Shown: piece by piece, positions 35,900 through 48,668 of the stretch
Position numbering within the stretch: position 1 is the first letter of the stretch
How the letters are laid out: every line of letters begins with the position of its first letter
Source: Cornus controversa
Lineage: Eukaryota; Streptophyta; Magnoliopsida; Cornales; Cornaceae
Length of the DNA stretch: 64,000 nucleotides
Reading direction: 5' to 3'
Assembly: GCA_026545225.1 (NCBI GenBank)
Contig: CM048845.1
Location: 107,458,533-107,522,532 of the forward strand
Program-made: the position numbers and the translations under genes
The notes under the pieces: model-generated
Told to the model about the DNA's origin: nothing
The model's database searches: none
Seen by the model: the letters and a program-made list of their open reading frames with translations, nothing else

Positions 35900-37985
35900 A
35901 AAGAAAAGCATATGCTAAATAAGAAAACAAAACGATATATAAGAGTGCATGTGTTTACTCATATAGGCCTAAAAACATATAGACAATAATATAAATATGA
36001 AATGTCTCATGTGAACTGAGAAACATATTCCAATATGACAGTGAAAAGAAAAGAAAAAAAAACATGCAAGATTAGATAATAGTGTAATAACAAAAAATGA
36101 AAATAATCGACCCCAGTTATTCTCAAATTAAAAGTCTTAAATTCTCAGGAATACACAATAAGTTCATTACACATCCATGATAAATCTGCTCAAATAATAT
36201 GTCATCATTACATCATAATCTCACCACAAAGTTCACTCAATATGCATATAAATGAAGTAATTCAATTTCTATAGGACAAAATCCTATCTTCATTCCCAAT
36301 TCTCAGACTTGTAAAGCAAAAGTATAGTGAACTCATAGATTGCAAGTAACAACCAATCTTATAACAATATAAACAAGTGTACATAAACTCCATGATATTA
36401 GGTAATGAGCAGTCAGTCAACCAAAAATTCCTATCATGATTATCATTTTATATGTCAATAACTATTGTCACCACAAGATTACTCATCACTTGTAAATCTG
36501 CAATATTAAATCATCAACTTAATTGTAAATCCTTACTGAATGAACCCACCAACAATAGCACATGGCTCATATCATTAATTAATAACTCTAATATATAATT
36601 TATTGATGTATTTTTTTTATTTTTTAACTAGTGGTTGTTTTCATATTCAAACTTACATTCTCATTCTTATCGGCCCAAACTTTTACCAATCAACGAGAGT
36701 ACTTCCAGACATAAATAATGTAAATTCTCATTAATTTTGTATTCCCAGGCAATTACTGTATTGTAGAGGTTAATATCATTCCAACATGCAAGTCGGAGTC
36801 AATATGATTTTTCAGGCAATTACTGTATTGTAGGAAAGAAAATGTTGGAGTACTTCTTTAAGAAGCACATTAATAATGCATCTAGAGAAGCCTGCATAAA
36901 GGCACATTGCCCATGAATTTCATTCATCAACATGAGTAAACTTCACCAATGCGGCGTCTACGAGCACAATGAATAGGAGACATCCTTGAGAAGTATTTGA
37001 AAACACAACACGGTTGCAGTTACAAACAATGAACAGAACCCTCTAACACACACACAAAAGATGATGCAATTCATTCTCTGTTGTATGCCAACAGTTGCAT
37101 AAACTTCTGTTTTAGAAACCCACTTGGGATATAATATTAACATTATAAGAATATGACAGAACATAGGCCACACCTTTAAGAGATATTTTCCAAAGATATC
37201 TATAGCATCACACTGCAACAAACTTCTCCAATTTTTCCAAGAAAATTTTCAACTGCAACCTGCAAGAAGAGCAACCAATAAGCATATGCCTAATAAGAAG
37301 AAAACTTGCCAAGCTAGATAGAAGTTTTGGATCTATATAAGGATGGAGATTACATTTTTTTCCATCTAAACTATCTTTTGAAGGTGCCTGAAAACATACA
37401 GGCAATAAGACAGATGAAAAACTGTTTGGCTTTTGAATGTTTGTATACTATTCCACCTCAACAACTGTGGAATAGCATACAAAGAAAGAACTAATTTTAC
37501 AATAATGAATGCACTTAATTTTTATCCACCTCCATTGATTTGAATCCTAACATTGTTAAGGAAACCAAATTGGTTGCCCTTCTAACTGGTTTTGTCTTCT
37601 TTTTTCTTCTTCTTTTCCTACTAGAAATGATGCTTTCATATCAAAAAGTTTATAGACCAGGCTGATCAGCATAAGATTGTTAGTGATTTGTAGACGACCA
37701 CTATTGCTTTAGGTTTTTGTTTATCTTGAACAAGAGATATGATGGGCAAGTTAGAGTTACCATTAAAAGCATATAAATGTGTATGGTCAAAATTTATTGT
37801 TTCTTTTCTTGATTCATACAAATTTTGAGTGGCAATGACACGTCTGCAACCCCGATAACGTTATCCTTTTGTTTGAAATTCTAAAAGTTTTATTTTAAGT
37901 GCATCAATTTTCAGTAGTGCTTTAATATAATATACTAATTCCGAGATTTATTAAACTATTGTCACAGAACCAGCCAAATGAAAAT
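35900..37985. repeat. Downstream flank of resistance-gene copy B
   Basis: Matches 17060-18365 in order over most of its length with indels; see that entry. Small open frames here are not conserved between copies, so I call no gene. Confidence 0.8.
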
Positions 37986-38087
37986 AACTATAAAAACACA
38001 AGAAACAACAGAGAATGTTGAAAAAACATAATAATACAAATTTTACAGCTAGATCAGAAGTTGCTCACCGAGTACAAATTAAGGCTT

Positions 38088-41000
38088 TCATATTGACATA
38101 GAACTGCCTGCTGAGCTGGACTGCCTGCTTTCAGGTGACCCAATGCATTTATGAGGAATGTGGGCTATCTTCGGCCAATCCTCACCTCTATATTGTGTAC
38201 ATCGCTCTTCAACCTCAGGACAATCTTGAATAGACAAGTGCTGGAGTGCAGTGAGAAGTTTCAGACCGTCACGCAAGCATTTCAGATTAGGACTGTCTAA
38301 AATTGCCAAGGATCCACGCAAGGTTCTCAACATGTTCAGACAATGCCATCAACTCAGGACAGCTCTGTATCTCCAGTCTATGCAGCATTTTGACATGTTG
38401 TAGCCCCTGTGGCAGACAAGAAAACTTCGGACAGGATATGATGGTCAAACTATGAAGGGCGGGGAGGTGCTGCAGATCCTCTGGCAAGGAATCTAGACTT
38501 GGACAATACATGACAGTTAAGTGCTCAAGGGATGTAAGACATTGCAAACTCGTTGGTCTATGACAGATTGGTGCAGTTCTCAATGGATAAAATTCGAAGG
38601 GAACTCAAACATCCAATATGGTCATCTGAGAGAGCTGTCAGATTGTGGCAATCACCAATTTCCAGGGACTCAAAAGCTGTGAAGTATTGCAAACCTTGTG
38701 GCAAAGAAGAGAGATTTTCACACCAGCGAATTGTTAGTAATTTCAGAGTAGTAAGTTTACCCTACTCTAAAGGTAGTGATTGAAGCTCAGGGCAAGATAT
38801 AATTTCAAGAAATCAGAGACTAGATTTGTTTGCAAGTTGTTCTCCTGAGAGAGACAACAATGCAGGGACATTTTCAATTACGAAAACTGAAATGGAGGTT
38901 GAGATTTCAGTGGAATTCAATATCGATACTCTACAATACCGCAACTCCAAATGTTGAAGGGACGAAAAGAATGGCATGGCCTTCAGGTTTGGACATCAGT
39001 TGATAATTAATTTCGACATCCTTGGGCATGCATCTTGGCCATCTGGACATGATCATTCTTCCAAACAAGGAAAATCTATTAAGGCTAGTTCTTTGAGTGA
39101 TTGGAAAAATGGCCTTCCTTCTTCTGGTAATATAACTGATGGGGCTATTGGATGTCCAACGTTTTCACAATAAAACTCTTTGCCTATTTGCTTCACGCCA
39201 TCCATTCCACGAAGAGTGAGAATCCTAAGTAATGGAAGTTTTCCGAGGGTAGGAATAGACAGACAGTTATTACACTGGCTCATATTAACCACAATCAACT
39301 TTGAAAGTTCCGCTATCCAAGCAGGAAACTTGGTTCCTGGATACCCCTAGAAGAAACCCTTTTAGATTGATGTGTGGTTGGAGGTCTGAAATAACGTCTT
39401 CTCCCACTGCAGCATCATGCTCATGTTGTTCTGATGGTCTTGATGACGAAAGGATTTCTGCTTTCAGGAGACTAGCAACATCTGATTCCATCACTCTCTC
39501 ATCATCAATGTCTCTCCAATGAAGGCCAAACAATTTTAGGTTTTCCCTCTTCCTCAAAATTTCCCTCCCTGCGTCATATGGAGCATCTAGTTTCCGTAAG
39601 TGTTTAATTTTCAACTCACCATGACGGTCCAGATTTCCCAGCTGAGAAATGCTTCTTCCAGGTGTGTTTTCTACAATGTATATTGGCAAGGTCTGAAGCT
39701 GATATAATTCACCAATAGCAAATGGCATCCCAGCCAGTTGTAGACATCCAGTTTCATGTTTGCTATAGAATATGGCAACTCCCTGAGATTGTAGCAAACA
39801 GATAAGTTCAGCATCTGCAAATGTTTTAGGTTGCCGATAGTGATGGGTAATTAACTGATTTGATTGAATGAGAGGTCAAGGTACTTCAACAACACTAAGT
39901 CACCAATTGATTCGTGCAGTGCTGCAATGCCACAGTGACTCAAATCCAGTATGTGCAGATACTTAAATCTTGAAAATTGGGCATTATCCCTGAGGTCTCT
40001 CCCCGACAAGAAATTAGAGTTTGCAAATGTTTGGTTTCATATAAGGCATTTGGAAATGAATTGATCTGAAAAGAGACACATACATGACGATACTCACTTT
40101 TAATTGGATGATCAGGATGCTCAAGAATCATTATTTCATTTGCTCCAATAGATCGTGCAAGATCATGGATGGGATCATGCATCTTGAACTCTGTTATGTT
40201 GCTGCTGCCATCATCATCATCATCGTCATCACTTTTCTTGACAACTTCAAAGAAAGACATCCACAACAAATCATTGAAGTACTCATTACCAATGTCCTCT
40301 GGTATTCTGAATGTCTCTGATGGCATAAAGTCTTCCGCCATCCAAAAATGATTTAACTTGTCCTTGCTGATGTGACAACTTTTGGGGAATATTGAGCAGA
40401 AAGCAAAGCATTGCCTCAGATTCGATGGCAAATGACTGTAGCTCAATCTTAGTGCAGGTAGAATTCCCATTTGGCATTCCCCTATATACCAAAGTTCACT
40501 ATTTTTCACGTACACCCACTCCCTTTCCTTTCTCTTGTAGCACATTAGGCTTCCAAGAGTCTTAGGAGCTAAAGGAACGCCTCCACATTTCTTGACAATT
40601 TCCTTGCCAATTGGCAACAAGAATGGATGCTTAGGTATCCCCTTCTCTCGGATTAGAAAAAGCCCGTTGCTTGAAAATAGCCCAACGGTTGTCTTCATCC
40701 AACCCCTTCAAACGGTACAAGGAAGTTGTGCCCATAATTGAAGCAACCTTTTCACTGCGAGTGGTGACTATGACTGTGCTTCCCTTCACACTAGTACCCC
40801 TTTTTATTCCTAACAAATTTGTTAGCTTCTCCCACTCATCAATATCTTCATTCCAGACATCATCTAGCACAATCAAGTACCTCTTCCTGCTTAATAAATA
40901 CAGCAAATGAGACTGGAGGGCATCCATGCCTGAGATCTCACACTTGCTCTTGGTTCCAGTCTCAATAGCTTCGTTCACGATTTTTCTCAGGTTAAAATCT

Positions 41001-41412
41001 TGAGATACACAAACCCACAATTTCAAGTCAAAGTGTTGGCTTACTTTCTTATCATTGTATACTAGTTGAGCTAGTGTCGTCTTGCCTAATCCACCGATCC
41101 CAACTATTGTAATGACTGAGACATCATTTGCAGTAGCTGCTTTACATGCATCAATCAAAGATTCTACAATCTTCTCTTTATCCTCCTGTCTTCCACAAAC
41201 TTCTGATTCCATAACAATAGATCCCGTTTGTCTCTGATCAAATGCACTTCAACAGATACTCAATGTGCAGAATTGGGCAGCTCCTCTATTTCCCGGACCA
41301 AATTTTTGACATTCTTATTGAGAACATGGAGTTCACCAAACAATGCCGTGGCAGTAGATACTAATCTGTCAAGGATCACCTGCAAAAGCGGAGATAGAAA
41401 TATCTCTGCCAT
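38088..41412 (-). pseudogene. CNL resistance-gene pseudogene, copy B (RGA-like)
   Basis: The reading starts MAEIFLSPLLQVILDRL at 41412 but stops after 50 codons (TGA at 41260). Most of the coiled coil is missing, and the NB-ARC opens in another frame with MESEVCGRQEDKEKIV (41212). Motifs follow in order: P-loop GIGGLGKTTLAQ, RNBS-A FDLKLWVCVSQDF, kinase-2 YLIVLDDVW, and RNBS-B GSTVIVTTRS. A frameshift lies near 40633, then GLPL (KKCGGVPLA), RNBS-D CFAFCSIFPK, and an MHD box read as MHDPIHDLAR (Pro for the usual Leu). A Ser-Asp run (SDDDDDDDGSS) precedes it. LRR pieces at 39285-39797, 39053-39298, 38287-38583 and 38088-38333 lie in several frames. The C-terminus is AGSSMSI. The nucleotide-binding core looks well kept, so loss may be recent, but the whole cannot encode a normal receptor without a different gene model. 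Confidence 0.88.
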
Positions 41413-42149
41413 TTTTTTCTTCTTTCGGGACAAAGTTTTCAGCGAGTTTGAATGTCAATGTCACAGTATGAAGAAAGATTATGACTTCTTCAAGATAATT
41501 GCATTGTATCATTGTCATTCCTTTACTTTGATCATGGCAAGCTTCCAGCTGGAACTAAGTGGACCCCGAGGCTGACCTTTTTGTCTTGTTTTAACTTCTT
41601 TTGAAAAAATCACTAAGTTTTGACCCCACACACATCCTCGCCAATGTCGCCTGTGGGAAAAAAATATAAGCAAAATGATAAAAGAACCAATAGGATTTAT
41701 TCTAAATCTACAAAACTAGTAAGATTCAATCAATACATTGAGAGTGTAACTTAAGTGTGCAACTTAAGTATTTGAATACTCTAACATGTCCCCTTAAGTG
41801 TGATTAGAATTTCACTTTCCAAAACTAGTAAGAATTCTCCAGATGATGTTTTAGCTCATAACTTTGTTCGCTATGATACAAGATTAACTACCATTTACTC
41901 TCAAAGCTTAACTTATTAAAGAGAGTGTAACTTTTAGTATTTTTACACTAACAAATCAAGTTGTGTAGAATTGTATGATTTTAAATCAATTACCAACCGT
42001 GCCGGCGCATTTAGTGCTTCTTATTCTCATTAAGTGCCCTGCTTTAGAAAACAGACGCGGTTTATATACATATTTTCAACTCTTTTGCTTTGTTAGAAAA
42101 TGATGTATTAAATTAGCCACAAATGTTTTTGATGTCATTTCCCACTCCC

Positions 42150-42440
42150 TTACATGTCCAATGCCAAAAGCTTTACACTCTTGAGTTACAAAAAATACTC
42201 TCTTGTACATCTCATAGAACAGCTTATGTGCACATCCACGAAACATCTAAAGAAGCCTCGTTTTCAAGTCTAAACAAACAGATCAATAGTCTCAACTAGT
42301 AAAGCACAGAGCATCAAGAAAAATCACGCAACATATGCCCAAATTATCACTCAATCCATAGCTAAATACTTAGCTCAATACTCATCTCTCATTTGAGCTC
42401 TAACACAATCTTCCAATATATGTAAACATCTCTGCTTTAC
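42150..42440. repeat. Upstream flank of NLR copy B
   Basis: Counterpart of 29300-29580. It marks the 5' limit of the recognisable duplicated unit. Confidence 0.75.
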
Positions 42441-42628
42441 AAGAAAAACTACAATGTAACGGTGATATATACCACTTCATCAAGCAGAATGGTATCAATA
42501 ATTAATCCAATCTTGTCGTATAAGTATAGGGAGAGCACAAAATATAAATAGTTAGTTACATGACATTTAATTTATATGCCAGTGTTATTTATTTAACTAA
42601 GTCAAAAAAATTTCATGATCATGATTAT

Positions 42629-42629
<1 letters not shown>

Positions 42630-42686
<57 letters not shown>
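42630..42686. repeat. (AT)n microsatellite
   Basis: AT runs are broken by two TACATATA units. The surrounding 42440-42900 holds no gene. Confidence 0.9.
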
Positions 42687-42916
42687 AATCTTAATTAAAA
42701 TTGGTTTAAGATTGATTTTTTTTTCTTAAAAATTATTTGGACAGTCCAAGCTGCCCATCTTAATGCAATACAGGGTAAATCAATATAGTGAATTAGTTAT
42801 TCATTAGCGCACACACAAAAACACACACTCATAAAGGACAACTTGAACCCTCGAACACCATAAGCAAAACAATATTACTTTTCAAACCATTTTCTTTAGT
42901 TATTGCAAAACTTCAA

Positions 42917-44682
42917 ATGCATGTGATTCTATGGTCCAAACCCACATTCTTTATAGCTCGTTTCAAACACTTCAAATATAGAACTAGTCATTCATCAACC
43001 ACCTTTCCCGCCACTTTCAAACCAACCTACCCAGACCCATTTGTCCTCCCTAATAGTAATCTGCACACACTCTCTCACCTTCTGAAGCAACGCCCACCAC
43101 TTTTTTATCTCAAAACAAATTCATGCCCAAGTTGTCACTCAAGCATTATCATTAAATCCTTCTCTAACTGACTCTCTCATCCGTTGCTTAGGTCTACGCA
43201 AGGTACCTCACCACTGCAAGAACCATATTTGAATGATATCTTTTGTTTTCTCCGCCAATTCTACTATGGAATCTCATGATCAGAATTTACTCCAAACTGC
43301 AAAGTTCTCAAGAACTCATCGATCTATACCGTCAAATGGTTGCGTTAGACCATCCATTGCTGGTTGTCCTGGACAAGTACACATTCACTTTTGTGATCAC
43401 TTCACGTGCTCATAAAAAATCAGTATTATATGGAGAAAATTTTCATGGGTTGGTGTTGAAAAATGGGATTGATTCTAATTTGTTTCTGGGCAATTCATTG
43501 TTGAATATGTGTACTCTGTTTTTGGGAAAATAGAAGATGCCCACAAAGTATTCAGTGGAATGTCTGAAAGGGACGTGTGCTCGTGGACTAGTCTAGTATG
43601 TGGGTATGCAAAGCATGAGGAGATGGATAGAGCTTGTGAAATCTTTGACTCAATGCCAGTGCATAATGACGTATCGTGGGCTGTTATGATTTCTAGTTTT
43701 GCTGGAGGTGGAAGATACATTGAAGCCTTGAGATATTTCCAAGAAATTTATGTGATGATAATGTGAAGCCCAATGAGGCTGTTCTTGTTTGTGCTCATCT
43801 TGGAGCCTTAGATCAAGGGAATTGGATTCATGTTTACATCGACAAGAATGGAATTTCAGAGAGCTGAAACATTTCTACTGCTCTTATTGATATGTATGCA
43901 AAATGTGGAAGGATAGATTGTGCAAGTCGAGTTTTTTTATGGAATTTCTCGACGTGATCTCAATTTTACAAGCATGATTTCAGGGTTATCAGTTCATGGG
44001 CTTGGTAAGGATGCACTGCGTGTTTTTGGTCAAATTTTATCTGAGAACATTAAGCCTAAAGAGATCACCCTCCAGGGGGTTCTAAATGGATGCAACCATT
44101 CAGGTTTAGTGAAAGAAGGTTCATCAATCTTCTACAGAATGGAAATATCATGGGGGGTTTCACCCAAGATTGAGCACTACAGATGCTATATTGATTTACT
44201 TGGCTGTGCCGGTTACTTAGAAAGGCATATGAAGTTGTTAAGAGCATGCCCATGGACCCTGATATTGTTATATGGAGGGCTCTGCTTAGTGCTTGTAGAA
44301 TCCATCGCAATGTGAATCTTGGAGAGCAGATTTTAAATCATATTGAGCAACTGTACTCTGGTGGTCATAGTGGAGTTGAGGTACTTCTTTCTAGGTCGAT
44401 GGGAGAGAGTTGCTGAACTGAGGAGGCTAATAGGTGAGAGAGAATAATTCAAGCCCTGGTTGTAGTTGGATTGAGGTGAATGGTGTCGTTCATGAGTTTC
44501 GAGTTGCTGATCAGTTGTGTCCACAGATTTTGGAGAACCGAGAAAAGTTGAATGAAATTATGGAAAGAGTAAGCCTTGGAGGCTATGTTGCTAATACAAT
44601 GCATGTTTCATTTGATTTAAGCGAGGAAGATAAAGAGCAAGCAGTGGCCTGGTGTTACAACCATGACATCCTCTCACGCTAG
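42917..44682 (+). pseudogene. PLS-class pentatricopeptide repeat (PPR) pseudogene, E/E+ type
   Basis: PPR pieces appear in order across several frames: PPILLWNLMIRIYSKLQSSQ and KYTFTFVI (from 43243), KIEDAHKVFSGMSERDVCSWTSLVCGYAK (43509-43766), a piece with DMYAKCGRIDCASRVF (about 43890-43930), and SMISGLSVHGLGKDALRVFGQ with NGCNHSGLVKEG (43920 on). A further frame holds MPMDPDIVIWRALLSACRIHRNVN (about 44245-44310). The E/E+ end is SPGCSWIEVNGVVHEFRV (44455) to VAWCYNHDILS (44675). At least six frame changes and some stops are present. Sequence stops matching after 44682, where gypsy-associated DNA begins. Functional members bind and often edit organelle RNA. The start is uncertain (MHVILWSK at 42917 or earlier). 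Confidence 0.85.
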
Positions 44683-44689
44683 GGCTTAG

Positions 44690-45482
44690 GCCATGACATG
44701 CCCATGGCTAAGCCCTTGACAGCCAACTTGTGCACAACAGGTTGTCAACATGTCACAAGTATGCGGCAGTGGCATTTCGGTAATTATCTGGAAGTCTTTA
44801 ATTGGCCTTGGCGTAGTGGTGCACCTCACCAGAGGTGGCATCACATCATGGTCCAGCAGCAGCTAGCCTCATGGGCGGGCAACACCAGTGGGTGCGCCCC
44901 AAGCTGTGCGCGTGGTAGGCATGTCACATGCATGTGGACCCATGAGTGTGCAAACTTGCCCTTGGGCAAGGTGATGGCTTGAGACATAGGCAGTGGGCTC
45001 GGTTATGGCTCACAAGCTCGTGTGCGCGCAAGCATGGGCTTAGACAAGCTTCATGGGCATGGCACCAGCATGACCCAACAGACTAAGTCATGGTGCAGGC
45101 TTGGTCAATACAGGTGGGCTTCAATCCACAACAAAGGGAATGTAAGATATGGGCTTGGCATGGGGCTAAGTCTCCACCCAGTGGACCTCAGATATTGGTG
45201 AAAATAGACTTAGGCATGTTGAGGAGATGCTTGAGAGATAAGACTCAAGCTATTGACAGTAGAGAGGTGGAGTTATGCCCTGATGTTACATATACTGAAG
45301 CACATGTTCGCATTGTGGAGCAGTTAAGGCGGACAAACACACCACTAGTGAAGATGCAATGGAATCATCATTACGAAAGGGACGCTACACGGGAGTTAGA
45401 GTCAAAGATGATGGAAAAACACCCACAGCTCTTCGAATAAGGTATAATTTCGAGGACAAAATTTCCTTTTAGGAAGATAGAA
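44690..45482 (+). mobile_element. 3' end of Ty3/gypsy element 1 (pol tail and polypurine tract)
   Basis: From about 45258 the plus strand encodes DSREVELCPDVTYTEAH, IVEQLRRTNTPLVKMQW and ESKMMEKHPQLFE, the typical end of gypsy pol. TTTCGAGGACAAAATTTCC follows, the usual post-pol signature, then a purine tract (AGGAAGATAGAA) before the LTR. The GC-rich 44690-45200 part has no domain I can name and may be a rearranged insert. Confidence 0.7.
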
Positions 45483-45570
45483 TGTAATATCCTGAATTTA
45501 AATAAGACTTTTTAGTTATTTTAAGGATCTAAATGTACAGATTTGGGGTCTTGGGGAGGGGGGGGGGTGG

Positions 45571-45826
45571 TGTCAAAATTTGTTTGAATGGCTGAATCAA
45601 TTAGCCTTTGAGTAATCTGTTTATTATATAGGACCTTTACAAGAGAGCTATACATGGAAAGAAACTAATTGCCGAGTGATTCTAGCAGTCTAGCTTTATA
45701 TGGAAACTATATATTCTGTCAATATGCTAACTGTACAAGCCTACGTAAATTAAGTAAAGGTGAAATAAGGAAAGAAGAATAGAAGGAAAGAAGATTAATT
45801 ATGGACAGTAGAGCTGTCCATTGACA
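45571..45826 (-). repeat. 3' LTR of copia 2
   Basis: 256 bp, TGTCAATGG... to ...TTTTGACA on the minus strand. It carries about 10 bp (GAAGAATAGAAG type) that the 5' LTR lacks. Confidence 0.88.
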
Positions 45827-45848
45827 GCCACCCTCAAATTGATGCGAG

Positions 45849-47333
45849 TTAATCAACAAGCATCAATTTGCTACTTAAGAAACAATGTCGATGGCGAGTA
45901 AGAGCTTTGGTGAAGATATCAGCAATTTGTAGTTCAGTGGAAACATGTGGAAGAGTGATAACACGAGCTTCAAATGCTTCACGAATAGAGTGACAGTCAA
46001 CTTCAATATGCTTTGTGCACTCATGATAGACAGGATTAGTCGTGATCTGAATAGCACTCGTATTATCAGTATGTAGAGGTGTAGGATCAGTCTCAGAAAA
46101 ATCTAACTCAGCAAGCAAACCTCGAAGCCAAATAATTTCAGAACAAGCAAGAGACATCGCCCGGTACTCAGATTTTGTAGATGACTTAGAGACTCTGTCA
46201 TGCTTCTTACTCTTCCAGGAGATCAATGCATCACCTAAGAACACACACCAACCAGTGATGGAGCGACGTGTATCAGCACAACCGGCCCAATCAGCATCGC
46301 TATAAGCAGTAAGTCAAGGAGAATTATCTGCAAGAAAGAATAAGCCACGGGCAGAAGTGCCCTAAACATAGCGTATGATCCTACGAACAACAACCAAATG
46401 AAGATGACGAGGGGTCTGAAGAAATTGGCTGACTTGCTGAACTGCAAAAGAAATGTTCGGTCTAGTAATGGTGAGGTAGACAAGACTACCCACCAACTTC
46501 CGGTATAAACTGGGATTAGCAAGTAAATCACCCTCCTCTTTGCGAAGCTTGACATTCAATTCCATGGGAGTATCAACAGATGTAGCCTCCTGTAGGCCAG
46601 CTGTAGCCACCAGGTCACTAGCATACTTATATTGATTGAGGGAAATACCAGATGGACAACGATGCACCTCAAGACAGAGAAAATATATGAGAGATTCAAA
46701 ATCTTTCATGTGAAAGGACTCAGATAAATGAGTCTTGAGCTGACCAAGTAAAATAGAATTAGAACCAGTAATCACAATATTATCAACATAAACCAAAAGA
46801 ACAACAATACCCATGTCTGGTTTTCGAAGAAACAAGGAAGTGTCATACTTGCTCTACTTGAATGAGAAGTGTAATAAAGTAGTTCGAATTTTATCAAACC
46901 AGGCCCTCGGAGCTTGTTTGAGACCATAAAGAAAGCAACGAAACTTACACACATGTGAGGTCGGAGAGGGAAACAATCCCGGGGGTGGCTTCATATAAAT
47001 ACACTCTTTAAGATCCCCGTGAAAAAAAGCATTCTTGACATCCATCTGATGTAGTGGCCAATCATTGGAAGCAGCAAGAGCTAGAATCGTACGAACAGTG
47101 GTCATTTTAGCCACAGGAGCAAAGGTCTCTTCATAATTGACACCATATTCCTGATTATTTCCAAGTGCAACAAGCCGAGCTTTATAACGATCCAAACTTC
47201 CATCAAATCGAACATTGACTGAGTAAACCCATTTGCAACCCAGGGGAACTATGGTGGAAGGACAAGGTGCAATGTCCCAGGTGTGATTGGCCTCTAAAGC
47301 AGCAATTTCTCCTGCATAGCTTATCGCCAACAA
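45849..47333 (-). pseudogene. Copia 2 reverse transcriptase and RNase H
   Basis: RT: NHTWDIAPCPS, GCKWVYSVNVRFDGSLDRYKA, FAPVAKMTTVRTILALAA, QMDVKNAFFHGDL and FLYGLKQAPRAWFDKI (46854-47333); then VLLVYVDNIVITGS (46800), where the YVDD box reads YVDN. RNase H: SWKSKKHDRVSKSSTKSEYRA, HTDNTSAIQIT, HIEVDCHSIREAF and IADIFTKAL (45849-46244). A short break separates the pieces, but much of each domain is preserved. Confidence 0.88.
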
Positions 47334-47613
47334 TCATGCTTGACAGGATGTGGGAATATCAAAATTGGACAATGTAGCAGTAAGAGCGGAAATAGATTGG
47401 CGAGAAGAAAAACCATACCGATCCGGAGGTACAGACACTCGAGAAGAGCGACGTACCAAGGACTCTGGAGGTGCTGCAACTGACTAGTTCTGGAGCATGG
47501 TAGGATCAGATATTGGTGGAGCCACAGGAAGAGACTGTGGGCGGGAACGTCTTGTATACACAATACCTGGTTTAAAGCGAGAGCCGACTTGATGAAGATC
47601 TGAGAACTACTGC

Positions 47614-48621
47614 TCAAAGGAGGGGAGGACCACAGTAGAAGAAGAGTGCACAAAGGACACAAGGAAAGAAATGTTGATTTTCAAAGAAAATAACATTCCT
47701 AGAAATGCGTGTACGATGTAAAGTAGGATCATAGCAAACAAATCCCTTTTGACACACATTATATCCCAAGAATGCACATTTAACCGATTGAGCAGATAAT
47801 TTATGTCGCTCATGAGGAGGTAAATGGACAAAACATACACAACCAAAGATACGGAGATTATCATAACTAGGTTGTTTAGCAAACAAGCGAAAATAAGGAG
47901 ACTCCATGTGTAAGACTGGGGAAGGTAAACTATTAATCAAGTGAATAGCAGTTTTTAAAGCCTCGACCCAGAACATGGATGGAACAGAGGATTCTAACAA
48001 AAGAGTACGTACCACATCAAGAAGATGTCAATTTTTGCGTTCGGCTACTCCATTCTGTTGGGGAGTAGCAGTACATGAACGTTGATGAATAATACCTTTA
48101 GAAGCCAAGAATGCCTGAAACTCAGTAGACAAATATTCACCACCAGAATCTGTGCGTAATGTCTTAATAGTCGCAGAAAATTGATTGTCAACATACGCTA
48201 AAAACTCAGTGAAAGTACGAAAAACCTCAGATTTAGAACGAAGAAAATAAACCCAAGTGAATCTGCTATGATCATTAATGAAAGTCACAAAGTAGTTAAA
48301 ATTTTCATGTAAACTAACCAAGGAAGGTCCCCAAACATCACTATGGATAAGATCAAAACAGTGAGAAGCTCTACGAGCATGTAAAGGAAAGGGAAGAATT
48401 TTGCTTTTACCAAGTTTACAAGAATCACACTCAAGAGATAAAGAAGAACGTTCTTTATTACCAAGAAAACCAGAGTGCAATACATAAGATAAGATATGAG
48501 TATTGGGATGGCCTAAACGACGATGCCACACCATACTCAGATCAGGAACATTATTACAAGCAAAAGAATGAATAGAAGAAACTGGAGAAAGTGTTGGAGC
48601 AGGTAAAAATAGTGGAAACAA
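47614..48621 (-). pseudogene. Copia 2 integrase
   Basis: HRRLGHPN with CDSCKLGK gives the zinc-binding part (48400-48540). DLIHSDVWGPS, FVTFINDHSRFTWVYFL, TLRTDSGGEYLS and QQNGVAERKN form the catalytic core (48028-48360). The segment after the core continues in 47614-48015 (RTLLLESSVPSMFWVEAL, RIFGCVCFVH). One stop separates the two. Confidence 0.88.
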
Positions 48622-48668
48622 GCACCCACTTTAGGTCCCTCTGGGATCGGCTCCCTCGTTACTTGGTC

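Noticed and set aside
24389-41412. Possibility that NLR copies are intact multi-exon genes
   Set aside because: Frame changes fall inside conserved motifs and LRRs without GT-AG pairs that would restore them, and NB-ARC is wholly missing in copy A.
44698-44982. GC-rich 94-residue open frame
   Set aside because: Recurrent CATGGC/GTGCGC words and no known domain; treated as part of the gypsy-associated insert.
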